A DNA stretch of 64,000 nt, from assembly GCA_037501455.1 (NCBI GenBank), contig CM074855.1, forward strand, positions 35,249,001-35,313,000, read 5' to 3'. Shown piece by piece: positions 21,972 through 34,614 of this stretch (within the stretch, counting starts at the first letter, position 1; every line of letters starts with the position of its first letter). A program made the translations under genes and the position numbers. The DNA comes from Lantana camara (lineage: Eukaryota; Streptophyta; Magnoliopsida; Lamiales; Verbenaceae). A model generated the notes under the pieces. The model saw only the letters and a list, made by a program, of their open reading frames with translations. It searched no databases and had not been told where the DNA came from.

Positions 21972-23271
21972 GATTTTCAATGGGATTGGAAACATCAAAC
22001 TGGACCTCCGAGATTGTTCATTTTATACTACTATCTAAAATGAACAAAGATCTCGGGAAGCATTGGACTCTTAATCCTGGTAATGTTTCAACTTTAGGCA
22101 TGTATTATTAATGACTATGATGTAATTAGAAGTGAGGTCTCGATAACGGATGGCCAAATACTTTGTACGTTCGGTGATTGCATGAAATGTACTAAAGAGT
22201 AATACTGATCGAGGTATCTGTAGCCTTGCTGGAAGGTTAAAAGATATCTTTGAAATAGATTTGCAAAAAATTCGAATTAAAACTTTAGCCAAAGTACTTC
22301 TTATATATATCACCGAAATTGTTTGTTGAATGTGTTTCACATACAGAGAATTTGGACTTAAGGCAAATCAAGAAATTTCAGATTGGAAGTGAAAAATAAA
22401 TGATGGTAGTATTGATTTATTTTTCATGGATATCTAAATGGAGGAGTAAAATGCAAAATTATTCTAGATCAAGAAATTCGTGAATAATTTAATTAATTTT
22501 AGAGTGCAACAATATTTATTAAGTGGAATTAAATATTGTTAAAAGGTAATCAATTATTGTCATGAGATGATAATAAATTGACCCCGTTTGGAGCTAAAAT
22601 TAATTAATCCTGCAGGTCCCTCTGCAAGCCCCAAGGAAGACCAAAGAGAAAATATTAAAAGGACAGAGAGAAAATAAAATTTCAAAGTGTTTGAAAATGG
22701 CCAAGGGATTTATTTTAAGAAAATAAATCAAATTCCAAAGACATGGAATTGCCCGGAATTTTATTTTGGAGAAAAAAAAATAAAAAAAAATTGATGATGT
22801 GGCATGTGCTGATGTGTCACGCCATATCGACGGGGCCAGTCGCCAAGTGGTGCTGACACGGTGGCAATTGGCACGCCGAGTGGACGGCTAGGATCGCGCC
22901 GCATCATCAAATGCGGATGGTCCAAATTGGATCTGGGCGGGTTAGTCAACGGGTCAACTGTTCGAATATGGTCCGATAGAGCTGGGTCAATTTAGACTGA
23001 CCTAGACACGTGGACGAATGGGAATTCGCCACGTTGCAATAGGGTCAGACCTGTTAGACCGATCGGTTCACAGATGAACCGGTCTGGGAGTTGAACCACC
23101 AGTCGGAAAATAAAAATTTTCAAAAAAAAAAAATGGCCAAGGGATTTATTTTAATAAATCAAATTCCAAAGAGTTGCAAATGCCTGGAATTTTATTTTGG
23201 AGAAAATAAAAATTAAAAAAAAAAAAAATAATACGGACGTGGCAGCTGATGTGTCACGCCACATCAGCGGG
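21972..23271 (+). repeat. Old copia-type LTR, continuation
   Basis: Continues the LTR interrupted at 10612; removing gypsy-D and one TTGAT rejoins the two parts. It includes an imperfect direct repeat (22696-22830 and 23132-23270). Its right limit is set by the LTR that begins at 23272, but the old LTR may end earlier. No gene is visible. Confidence 0.45.
22696..23270. repeat. Imperfect direct repeat of about 135 bp
   Basis: Two copies begin AATGGCCAAGGGATTTATTTT and include TGGAATTTTATTTTGGAGAAA-like sequence (with small differences), an A-rich run and CTGATGTGTCACGCCA. They start at about 22696 and 23132. Confidence 0.8.
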
Positions 23272-24133
23272 TGTGACACCCCGCTTTTCCGATCGTCTGC
23301 GCTGGCGCCACGTGTTAATTGCCTTGAGTGTTTAATTGTTTAATTTTTACTTAATTGATGCTTAACATGCTTTTTATGTTTTTAATTCTGTGATTACGTG
23401 TTTCGTGTGACCCTGTTTTCAACTCTTTAAGAGTTTATGGGCCTATTTGTAATTTTCTCTTTTTAGGGGTGTTTTGGACATTTATCGTTCGATCAAGATT
23501 TTGGCCTAACGGACCTCTTTAACGCATTCGGGGCATCGAAATGAGCCCGTAGACTCTAAGTTTGCCCAATTCTGACGTCGTTAGCCCTTCCTACGGGTTA
23601 TTTTCACGCGTTAGGACCCGAATAAAATATCCGGATCCTCGTTAGACGAATCAGACCACCCTTTTTCCTCTCTCTCTTCTTGATCGGTTTTCTCTCTCTC
23701 TCTCTCTCTCTCCCGAAACACACTTTCATACACTAAACATACACAGCTACTCAAACTCGACCAATACGCGACGGATTTCGACGAATGAGTAGTCGATTTT
23801 GATGAGCTCGATGAGAGGAACACAACGGTACCAATATCGTGGCCCGACGACAAGCGGTGGTGGGGATACGGCTGAATTTCAGTCACGGCTGGAGGGCCGC
23901 GACCTTGCCGGCGGTGCATGACGGTTTCGGGCGACGAAAAATGGAGGGGAGGGTATGGGCCTGAAGCGCCTTTTCCCGGCCCACCTTTCGGCGGTGGTGG
24001 CGCGTCATGAATCGCAGCGGCGACCAAAGTTGTGACAGGCAGCGGGGCTACTATAGCAGCTGAGTTCTTGCACTTCCGACAACCATTTCCGGCAGAAGTT
24101 AGGTGTGGCGGTGTGCCTCTTCACCGCGAACTC
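23272..24133 (+). repeat. Gypsy-type LTR fragment (gypsy-E)
   Basis: Begins TGTGACACCCCGCTTTTCC, a typical gypsy LTR head, and is interrupted at 24134 by gypsy-C. It holds a (CT)n run (23691-23712). No internal coding region or second end is in the window, so the assignment rests on the terminus only. Confidence 0.45.
23691..23712. repeat. (TC)n microsatellite
   Basis: Eleven TC units in a row, within a pyrimidine-rich part of the LTR fragment. Confidence 0.9.
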
Positions 24134-24599
24134 TATAACACTCGCATCGGAAGGCATCACATCCTCCGCACCACGTGTCCAATCCATGCACGAAATGGAT
24201 TTCCATACACAAATCAAACAACTTGGCGAACGGGTGACAAAGAAAATAAACAACCTAGCTAAGTGGGGCTAACCCTTAAACCAAATTCAACTAACGATGC
24301 AATAACATTAAGCGGAAGCATATATACATAATTAGCACGTGATTAAGTTATACAATCAAAGGCCATCCCGGCCACCACATGTATATACAATAATTCTCCC
24401 AAAATAGAATAATACATAATGAAAGTATAAGTATGATATGCCAAAGGAAAGACAAGCTAGGACTCGAAAGTAAAGACTCCAAGACGACCTTAACTCCCCA
24501 CCTAGCTCGACTTGCAAAATTCTAAAAACAACGTGGGGTGTCAGTCCTAAGACTGAGTGATGGGCAATCTACATATATCACATGCACACTGTAGCACCC
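24134..24599 (-). repeat. Gypsy-C 3' LTR, terminal part
   Basis: Shares blocks with the gypsy-A and gypsy-B LTRs (CACATCCTCCGCACC; GGTGTCAGTCCTAAGACTGAGTGA). It is separated from the rest of the LTR (52794 onward) by the insertion of gypsy-A. Confidence 0.75.
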
Positions 24600-25292
24600 T
24601 TAACGCAAAGGCCCTACATCCCCCACACTATAGTTCAATCCACATATGGAACGAGCACCCATACATGAATCAAGCCTATAGTGAACAAGAGACAATAAAA
24701 AAAACTACACTAGCTAGGCGGGCAAACCCTCAATTAATACAACAACGCATCAAGAGAAGAGAGCTTAAACAATTATATACATTCCCAAAAGCAATATTAT
24801 TCATGGTTTCCTTAACAAGCATTTCAAGTTCTTATCATGAAACCATAATGTACACAAGCTTTCACATATTACAAAATTATGTAAATACCAAAATATGACT
24901 GAGATGCTAGACTAACCAAAAGACTCAAACCCGCCTAGCACTCCACCTGCAGAACCTGAAAATGTGAGGTGTCAGTCTACCGCAGACTGAGTGAGGGGTG
25001 TAAATAAATATATGTGCACGTATCATGCAAGCTATAATCTCGGGTAAGATTTTATAAGAAACACGTTATGAGTTCAAGAATAGAAGGAATTCTCGCCCGA
25101 GATTACAACTGAACCAATTTAACAATTCATTTAATTATCAATTCGATACGTGGCCCGGCGAGTGAGGGCAATCTCCAACCTTACCCCAAAAGTGTACAAT
25201 CATGAACATTTCCATTTCTCAAGTGAGCAAGCAAGTTATTCAAGTGCAAGAAAATAGCAGTTTCATGAACTTCCGGAAATTGGGGCGTTACA
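24600..25292 (-). repeat. Gypsy-A 3' LTR with 1.95-kb internal deletion
   Basis: Matches 50142-50821 and 52772-52793 of the 5' LTR. The missing 1950 bases are flanked by TGAAC in the full copy (50817-50821 and 52767-52771), and one TGAAC remains here (25266-25270). The deletion removed most of U3 and the palindrome array. Confidence 0.93.
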
Positions 25293-25313
25293 ACTCTCCC
25301 CCCCCCTTAGAAG
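25293..25313 (-). other. Gypsy-A polypurine tract
   Basis: On the minus strand an AAG followed by ten G and AGAG abuts the TG of the 3' LTR. Long G runs at this site also occur in gypsy-B and gypsy-C. Confidence 0.8.
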
Positions 25314-25329
25314 AATCTGGTCCCCAGAT

Positions 25330-27227
25330 TCACTGATTGGAGATAAACAATTCCGGGTGAAACCTCTTCATTTTCTCTTCTGGTTCCCAAGTCTTTTCTT
25401 CAGTTTTATCACTTCTCCACAAGACCTTGACCATAGGAATTCGCCGATTTCTCAATTCTTGATACTTCCTGTCCAAAATTCTAACCGGTATTTGAACAAA
25501 GGATAGATTCGGTTCCAACTTAACCTCTTCAACGGGGATAATTTCTGTTTCATCCGGATAATACTTTCTGAGCTGAGAAACATGAAAAACATTATGAATC
25601 TCGGTAAGATTAGGAGGTAGGTCCAATCTGTAAGCTAATTCACCAATTCTCTCAAGAATCTCAAACGGACCCAAATAGCGAGGGTTAAGCTTTCCTCCCT
25701 TTCCAATACAAGAAAACCCCTTTCTTGGAGATACTTTTAAGAAAACCCGATCTCCAACTTCAAACTTAAGATCTCTCCGGCGAAGGTCGGCGTAACTTTT
25801 CTGCCTATCTTGTGCAGCCTTCATTCGTTGTTGTATAAGTTGAACTTTCTCAATCATGGTTCTCACGGCCTTAGAAGATTTTTCAAGTTTCCCTCCTTTC
25901 TTTACCCCCTCTTGTTTCGTCCATTTCCATTCCTCTAGATCAAAGAATAACGGGGACCGGAACTTCCGACCATAAAGTAACTCGTAAGGTGCCATGCCGA
26001 TAGAGGATTGGTAACTATTGTTATATGCAAACTCAATTAATGGAAGTTGATCACACCACAAGTTTTGAAAGTCCAAAGCACAAGACCGGAGCAAATCTTC
26101 CAAATATCGTATCACCCTTTCAGATTGGCCATCGGTTTGAGGATGAAAAGCCGTGCTAAATTGAAGCTTCGTTCCCAAAATACCTTGTAATTCTTGCCAT
26201 AATTTAGAAGTAAAACGAGGATCTCTATCAGAAACAATACTCACCGGAATCCCATGAAGGCGAACAATCTCTCTATTATAAATTTCAGCCAACTTTCGAA
26301 TCTTAAAAGACATTCGAAGCGGTAAGAAATGAGCAGACTTCATTAATCTGTCTACGATCACCCAAATACCATCATACCCGCCTTTCACCTTGGGTAACCC
26401 GGATATAAAATCCATTTTCACCTGTTCCCACTTCCACTCGGGGATAGGCAACGACTGTAAAAGACCTCCCGACTTTTGATGTTCGGCCTTAACCTTCTGA
26501 CATGTTAAACAACATCTTACAAACTCGGTCACATCTTTCTTTAATCCTCGCCGCCAATAATATTGTTTCAAATCCTTATACATTTTGTTTCCTCCCGGAT
26601 GTACCGAATACACTGACTTATGAGCTACCTCGAGCAATACCCTTTTCAACTCATCGGGTACCACTACTCGGTTCTTGAAGCGAAGAAAACCGGCTTCATC
26701 AAACCCGAAGGGACTTTCCGGATCCTCTCTTGCCTTAGCAACTAACTTTTGAACTTCCGGATCCTTACCTTGAGCCTCGAACAATGTCTGTTTCAATTCC
26801 GGTTGAATCGAGATATTAAATACCCGGGCTTTTATCACAATAGGCTCGATCCTTCTACCTTCTCCAATCTCTAAATTAAAAGCATCAACTTTCCGGCTTA
26901 AAGCATCGGCAACTACATTAGCTTTCCCGGGATGATACTTGATCACAAAATCATAATCTTCTAACCGTTCCATCCATCTCTGTTGCCTTAAATTAAGATC
27001 TTTCTATGTAAATGAATATTGGAGACTCTTATGATCCGTGAAAATCTCAAAGGTAACTCCATATAAATAATGTCTCCATTTTCCAAGTGCAAATATTATC
27101 GCGGCAAGCTCTAAATCATGTGTCGGATAATTCCTCTCATAATCATTCAACTTCCGGGAAGCATAAGCAATAACTTTGCCATTTTGAGTTAAAACACACC
27201 CCAAACCTTCTCTAGATGCATCCGTAT
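25330..27227 (-). pseudogene. Gypsy-A pol 3' part: RNase H, integrase, chromodomain
   Basis: It resumes right after the gypsy-B insertion with [16 protein letters not shown] and [11 protein letters not shown] (RNase H). One in-frame TAG (27004-27006) stands where related copies have Gln after FT. A 547-residue open frame continues: [16 protein letters not shown], the integrase zinc finger (H..H..CCLTCQKVKAEH) and the catalytic triad in MDFISG, VSDRDPRF and HPQTDGQSERVIRYLE. GPFEILERIGELAYRLDLPP and NVFHVSQLRKYYP come next. The final approximately 60 residues (PVRILDRKYQELRNRRIP ... KVLWRS ... TWEPEE) are a chromodomain of chromovirus type, thought to guide integration to marked heterochromatin. 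It ends ELFISNQ. It is inactive because of the stop and the loss of the upstream half. Confidence 0.93.
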
Positions 27228-29920
27228 TGTAGCACACACACGTAGGGCCACATCCCCCGCACCATAATTCAAACCCGAATACGAAATGGACGATCCGTAC
27301 CCAAATCCGAATCATAGCAAACGGGAGACCAAACACACACTCTAGGCTAGGCGGAGCTAAACCAAACCGAATCAGAGTGCGCGGAAGCCATAAAATAAAC
27401 AACAAGTAGAATACCATCACATAGATACATATAGGTACCAACACATACTTATTCATATAATATTTACATATAGGTACCAACATACAATCCTATACAAAAG
27501 CCATCACGGCTCGAGCGAAATATGAGTAAGTAACTACACACCATAGCTATACAAATACAAAATAACAAAGTGCAAGTATGTAAATGCACCTAACGAGACC
27601 TAGACCGACAAGTACATAAAGAAGACACACTTCTCCGCCTAGCTCACGCTCCAAAACCTGTAACTCAAAGAGTAAGCGAGGGGTCAGTCAACTGACTGAG
27701 TGAGGGGGCTAATGCACACCCACACCCTACATATATAAAGCAAAGCACAAAGCAACAGGGTGGAGTTATAAACCGGAGTAGGTTTTACAAACTAAAGCTT
27801 TCCAAAACAAATACATATACTTTAAAAGATCTTTTCACAAACACTATCCCGATTCATACTTCTCATACATACACAACATAGCATAATGCTCGGTGAGAAC
27901 GAGCTTCCAACCTTTACTCCTCAGAACAAACAAAACGGAAATCATAGCACATCAACCACTACTCCAATGATGGAAGAGCCACCGGCGGCCCTAACCATCC
28001 ATACATATACAGACTCACGAGGGGTAGCGAACCCACATCGTGCCCTCCCCGGTTTTTACACCGAAGGCATCGAAATATCACACCTTCCCTTGCTCCTGGG
28101 GTCGCGTGTGATATATCGGATGGAGACTATGCACAGGCTTTACCTCGACGGCCCGAACCGCCCCGAGGGCTCCTTACCCTAGCTCCTTGGATCCACACAT
28201 ACAAATCATATCATATGCCAAATCTTTCATGGCAATCTCGCTAACTCGAAACGTAAAGACTTTTCCAAATCTTAGCTTACATATGCTTATATAATATCTT
28301 TCCAAAGCAAGAGTGTTCACAAGGTCATAAACATATTCTAATCAGCACCTACATACCGATATATACCATATATATCCACATGCGGGGTTCAAAAACATCA
28401 CATAAGGTTTTAGGTCACTTAACTAACAAAAGTCCTAAACCTCACCTTGTGCGTGACAAAATACGAGCAGACGTGAACAACCTATGCCTCGGGCTCGTCA
28501 ACTGGAATCTCCTCTGAAAAGAAAACACGAAAGCCCAAGACTTAGACTCTATATGAACCAAATAGGACGCTCGGCAAAATGCATGATTCATGAACACATA
28601 TAAAATATTACAATTAGGTCATATAGTTCACAAATTACAGCATAATACATTTATTTACAATTTATCATGCAACAAAAATTATGTTATAACAATTAACATG
28701 CAAAAGAATAGCAATGAAAGTCACAAAATGGCACAAATAGAACAAAAAGAAGGAGTGGCAGCTCCCAGGTTTCGGGAAGGGATGAGAACGACCCTTTCAC
28801 TGTAGGGAACGGCCGTTCCCAGTCTCGCTCAAAGTTTCTGGAAGATGAGAACGGCCGTTCCCAGTTTGCACTGGGGACGGGAAGGGCCGTTCCCAAAATA
28901 CCCAAAATCCTCCCCGAGCGTCTGTAAGTTTTTGCAAAACTTTGGCCATGGGAACGGCCCTTCCCATTCCCAGTACAAACTGGGAACGACCATTCCCATT
29001 CTCGGCAAAATACCTAAAAGTGGCCCGGAATGGCCGTTCCCAGTTTACAACTGGGGCGGGAACGGCCGTTCCGGCCTGGTTCGAAAAGTTGGAACAGAGA
29101 CAGACATTACAGACGCAGGGGAAGCTTCAAATTTGCCAAAAATGGCTAAAATCCAAGACTTCAAAGTTGCCACAACGTCTCAAATTGCACACATAATTCA
29201 TATAAATCATGCTTGACATATTAACACTCAAATAACTCAAGAAAAACGGAATTCAATATCATAAATCACAAAGAAAAAAATCAAGCTAAAAATCATGAAT
29301 TCAATAAATGCTCAACTACCAAGGGTTGTTATGCAATAAATACAACATATATATCATAAACAACTCATATATAAAGCTACAAATCCATTACATCAAGCAA
29401 AGAGCACATATTCAACAAAAACACCAAACCCTTACTATTCACGAAGGGAAGCCAATGCATACCAAACTCACTCCAAACTCAGAAATTAAACCATAGAAAT
29501 GACGAGCACGATGAGGGGAAACCGAAACATACTTAAGTTTGAGAAAAGATGAAGAAACTAGGGAGATCTTGGCTTGAGAAGGTTGGATGATCACTTGGGG
29601 TTTCTTGGCTTCCTTGGCTTAAGAGTTGCTGCTGTTGTTTCACATAATGAAGGAAGGGAAAAATGGTTCAGCCTTTAAGGCTGGACCGGTCGGTTCACGG
29701 GTTCGGTTCAAGGTTTTCTGGTTCAAGTTGGTTCAGTTTAAAAATTACGGGTTCAAATAAGGCCAACTCAACTAAAATAAGTAATTCACATACAAAAATT
29801 AATTCAAGTAAATTCATATAAGTTCAAATAATTCATAAAATTCATATACAATTAATTTAAAACGCAAATAATATTAAATCACATAATTTACCTGTACCGA
29901 CTGTAAGTCGCGGTGTCACA
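27228..29920 (-). repeat. Gypsy-B 3' LTR, 2693 bp
   Basis: On the element strand it starts TGTGACACCGCG and ends TGTGTGTGCTACA. It carries seven palindromic 16-mers (28805-29073). The 98-codon frame at 27886-28182 and others inside are not genes. Confidence 0.95.
28805..29073. repeat. Array of seven GGGAACGGCCGTTCCC-type palindromes
   Basis: Perfect or near-perfect copies at 28805-28820, 28846-28861, 28878-28893, 28950-28965, 28982-28997, 29026-29041 and 29058-29073. The sequence between them is unrelated. In the other LTR (36214-36420) two copies are missing. Each copy could fold into an 8-bp-stem hairpin in RNA or cruciform in DNA. Confidence 0.93.
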
Positions 29921-32900
29921 ACCTCCCCCCCTTCGGAGAACCTGGTCCCTAGGTTCACTGTCTGACCTGAGAACAATTCCGGATACAACTGTCTCATCTT
30001 CTCCTCGGTCTCCCAAGTTGACTCTTCAGATTTCTGATCTCTCCACAGAACTCGGACCAAGGGAATCTGTTTATTCCTCAACACTTGCATCTTCCGGTCT
30101 TGAATCTCAACCGGATGCCTTACTATCGTCAAGTCTGTCTCAAGCTGTACCTCTTCAACAGGGAGAATAGTTGATTCTTCGGGATAATATTTCCTGAGCT
30201 GCGAAACATGAAACACATTATGTATCCCGGCCAATCTAGGCGGTAGGTCCAACCTATACGCCACTTCTCCAATTCTCTCAAGGATTTCAAAAGGTCCAAG
30301 GTATCTCGGGTTAAGCTTCCCACCTCGACCTATTCGAGAAAATCCCTTTCTCGGAGATGCTTTCAAGAATACCTTATCTCCGACTTCAAACTCAAGGGGC
30401 CTTCTCCTTTTATGTGCATAGCTCTTCTGACGGTCCTGAGCTGCCTTCATTCTCTGCTGAATCAACTTAACCTTGGCAGTGGTCTTATCCAGTCTCTCCC
30501 GAGGTGTGGCTCTTTCGAGCTTATTCTTCTCTGTCCACCGCCAGTCTTCCATATCCCAAAATAGAGGCGATCTACACTTCCGTCCATAGAGTGCCTCGTA
30601 GGGAGCCATACCAATAGAGGTCTGATAACTGTTGTTATAGGCAAACTCAACCAGAGCTAAATGCTTGTCCCACTTTTCCTTGAAATCCAAAGCACACGCT
30701 CGCAACAAATCCTCCAAATACTTAATCAATCTCTCTGACTGTCCATCCGTCTGAGGATGAAAAGAGGTGCTGAAATTAAGCCTTGTACCCAATCTATTCT
30801 AAAGGTCCTGCCAGAACTTGGCTGTAAACCGTGAATCACGATCTGAAACAATACTAGCAGGAGCCCCATGCAGTCTCACAATCTCATCACAATACAATTC
30901 TTCCAACTTCGGGGTCTTGTAGGACATTTTCACCTTGAGAAAATGAGCAGACTTGGTTAATTGGTCGACTATCACCCAAATTCCATCATAACCTCCTCTT
31001 GATCTCGGCAAGCCAGACACGAAGTCCATAGTCACTTGCTCCCACTTCCATTCAGGAATCGGAAGTGGTTAGAGGGTTCCTCTCGGTTTCTGGTGTTCTG
31101 CCTTCACCACTTGACACGTGAGACATCGCTTCACAAAGTTCGCGACATCTCTCTTCATGCCATTCCACCAGAAGAATTCCTTCAAATCTCGGTACATCTT
31201 AGTACCACCCGGGTGAATGGAATATCCAGAACGGTGTCCTTCCTCAAGTATTAACCTCTTGAGGTCTTCCGGAACACAAACTCTGCTCTTGAACCTGAAC
31301 AAACCGGAATCATCCCCAAACTTCGTCTCGGGGTCTATCCTAGACCGAACCACTAATATCTGAATCTCTGTATCTGAAGCCTGAGAATCCAATAACCTTT
31401 GTTTCAAATTCGGCTGAACTGTGATGTTAGCTAACCGAGCCACTGAAAATACAACTGTCGAATCCTGTCCTGAAGATTCTGCACTCAAACCTGAAACACT
31501 TGCTTTCCTACTCAAAGCATCTGCCACGACATTGGCCTTGCCCGGATGATACTGAATTGTGCAGTCATAATCCTCTAAGAATTCCATCCTACGCCTCTGT
31601 CTATTATTAAGCTCCTTCTGAGTGAAAAGATACTTGAGGCTCTTGTGATCCGTGAATATCTCAAAAGTCGTCCCATAGAGGTAATGACGCCACTTCCTCA
31701 AAGCAAACACAACCGCTGCAAGCTCAAGATCATGAGTGGGGTAGTTCTTCTCGTGTTCCTTCAACTTTCTAGAAGCATTGGCCACCACTCGGCCATTTTG
31801 CATCAACACACATCCGAGTCCTTCCTTAGAAGCATCTGCAAAAATTGAATAACCCTCGCATCCCTCGGGTAGGGTAAGAACTGGTGCTGAAGTTAGTATT
31901 TCCTTCAAGGCTTGGAAACTTCTCTCGCACTCATCATCCCACTCATATTTTACCTCCTTCTTGGTTAACCGAGTCAACGGGCACGCAATTTTGGAGAAAT
32001 CCTTCACAAATCTCCTATAGTAACCCGCTAACCCGAGAAAACTTCTTATCTCGGAGGCATTCTTAGGTCGTTCCCACTGAGCTACAGTCTCAATCTTAGA
32101 GGGATCAACTTCAATTACCTTACCTGAAATTATGTGACCCAGAAATGACACTCTATCGAGCCAGAACTCGCACTTGCTAAACTTGGCATAAAGCTTGTGC
32201 TCTCTAAGTGTCTCCAAAACAATCCTGAGGTGAGCTGCGTGCTCTTCTGCAGACTTAGAATACACCAAAATGTCGTCTATAAAAATCACCATGAATTTGT
32301 CAAGAAACTGTCTATACACTATTTGCATCATATCCATGAACACGGCCGGAGCGTTAGTCAACCCAAATGGCATCACTACAAACTCGAAGTGTCCATAGCG
32401 GGTGTTGAACGCAGTCTTAGAGATATCTTCCTCTCGGATACGAAGTTGGTAATATCCCTGCCTCAAATCTAACTTAGAGTACACCTGTGACCCTTGCAAG
32501 ATATCAAACAACTCTTCGATATGAGGTAAAGGATATTTATTCTTCACAGTCATCCGGTTCAACTCGCGATAATCTATACACATCCTCAAAGTCCCGTCCT
32601 TCTTCTTCACAAATAACACGGGAGCACCCCACGGGGATGTACTCGGACGGATGTAACCGCAAGTCAAAAGCTCATCCAGCTGAGTTTTCAACTCCTTCAA
32701 CTCAGCAGGAGCCATCCGATAAGGTGTCTTAGAAAAAGGCTCAGCTCCAGGATAAAGGTCGACCACAAACTCGATGTCCCTGTCGGGTGGTAAGGAACCC
32801 AAACTCTCAGGGAAAACATCGGGAAACTCACTCACGACCTCCGTCTCCTCAAGTTTGGCCTGATCCTTCGGTTTATTCAGAAGGTAAGCCACAAAACCTG

Positions 32901-34419
32901 TCGCGCCGTCCCGGAGGAGCTTACTTGCTTCTATAAAAGACACAAATGGGCTGGACTTCAACCTCTCACCCGTAAAGACCACGGACCCCAAAGACACCTT
33001 CTTCTCATGATAATCCAACTGAGCTCGGTATCTAAAAAGAAAATCCATAACAAGAATAACCTCATACTTCTTCAACGGTAGAACTATCAAATCTGCAGGA
33101 AAAACTCGGCCCTCAAACACCACCGGACACTCCCGAAACACCCTGTCAGCTTCCAAAGACCCTCCCAAAGGAGTATTCACCACATACACATGCGCAGATA
33201 ATTCATCAAGTAAAGGCAAAGAGACAACAATATCCCGGGAAATAAATGAATGCGTAGCCCCGAGATCAAATAACGCATGTAGTGATATGCCATGAATGAT
33301 TATTGTACCTTCTATCAAGGCATTCGGGTCGACATCAGCAGCTTTCTCCTCTCCCTCTAAAGCATATACGCGAGCCTGCACAACCGGCCTCTTGTTCGGG
33401 CAAGTATCAATCAAGTGATCCGAAGACCCGCACACATAGCATTTACCCAAAAGCTTCCAACACCTCTCAACGGGGTGCCTTCCCTGACAATGAGCACAAA
33501 CAGGTGGTCCCTGAGCCGGAGCCGGTCAAGCTGGAACAACAGGAGGTGCCACGGGTTCGGTAATATGGGGCTTTTTGTTCCCTAAGCCCTGGGGACGAAA
33601 AGCCGGTGGAATAGGAGCTCGTGGAGCATAAGAAACGGGCCTCTTACCCGATCTAGATCCGGACCCCGATCCTCGAGTCGAAGAGAAAGGTGGAGGCTTC
33701 AACCGAGCCATTTGGGCCTCAACTTGAATTGCCCTCTTTGTAAGTTTGGCCCAAGTACTCACATTGGCGGCCTGTAGAGCTTCTTGAATATCCCGGCGAA
33801 GTCCATGGAGAAACTTTCGGGCTTTGTGATCATCATGGTCGGTAATGTGAGTAGCATAAGGTGCTAGTCTCTCGAACTCCAATAAATAATCCTCCACCGT
33901 CCGGTTGCCTTGCCTCAAATTAGCAAACTCTTGGAGGCGTCGCTCTTGTGCACTATGAGGAATATATTTCACATGGAATTCCTGCACAAAAGTCTCCCAA
34001 TTGAACTCCATACCCGTTCTCTCAAGCCTGGATCTCACACTTCTAAGCCAAATAGCCGCTGGCCCTTGAATAATACGCCCTGTGCAAATGGCCTTGTCTT
34101 GGGAACTCCCCGGACATATCTCCCATATTCCCCGAATTTCGGACAACCACTCTTCCGCCTTAATATCATCACCTCCATACCACTTTGGAGGGTTATTGTT
34201 CCGGAAGTCCTTATACACGACGAATATATCTTGTCCTTCACCCGGAAAAGCATTACCCCTTTGATTTTGTTGAAGCTGATTAAGTAGAGCCTGAACAATA
34301 TTCTCTGCATTCATAGGTGGTGGCGGAGGTACATTCGGTACAGCCGGCTCATTCAAATCGGGGGTTTGTTCACGATTTTGTCTTCTAGGCGGCATCCTGA
34401 AAATCACAAGTTCAAGCAA
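29857..34419 (-). pseudogene. Gypsy-B gag-pol, one frame with three stop codons
   Basis: One continuous frame from gag to chromodomain, with no frameshift. Gag: likely start MPPRRQNREQ (34395), retrotransposon-gag domain (FRNNNPPKWYGG...FANLRQGNRTVEDY). A TGA stands at 33526-33528. Next come a zinc knuckle ([14 protein letters not shown]), protease ([11 protein letters not shown]), RT ([19 protein letters not shown] at 32272-32283), RNase H ([24 protein letters not shown]) and the integrase zinc finger. A TAA is at 31069-31071, then MDFVSG and [12 protein letters not shown] is at 30799-30801, then HPQTDGQSERLIKYLE and a C-terminal chromodomain (PVEIQDRKMQVLRNKQIP). Related copies have Gln at the last two stops, so C to T changes explain them. 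The protease motif is DLG where gypsy-A and gypsy-C have DPG, again one C to T step. Otherwise the protein is complete. Confidence 0.95.
29921..29940 (-). other. Gypsy-B polypurine tract
   Basis: CCGAAGGGGGGGAGGT on the minus strand abuts the 3' LTR. The pol reading frame runs through it and about 20 codons into the LTR. Confidence 0.85.
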
Positions 34420-34614
34420 TAGGGATGCATGTAAATTAGTTTATGATCATGTATACAATTAAGAAAATAAACAAGTAATCAAGTAATCAATTAGTCAAGT
34501 AATCACATATTCAAATCATGTAGTCACGCATGCACATAATCAAAGAGTCACATTGTCCTAAGCCGTATGACCTAGACAGACCCACACGACACTAGAGCCC
34601 GGTTTTGCAACCGT

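Noticed and set aside
24557..24898. A 113-codon plus-strand frame near gypsy-A
   Set aside because: It spans the border of two LTRs and is antisense to them; no domain.
27004..27483. A 159-codon frame starting in the gypsy-B LTR and running into RNase H
   Set aside because: Only the part from 27227 downward is gypsy-A RNase H. The head is LTR sequence read through the insertion junction.
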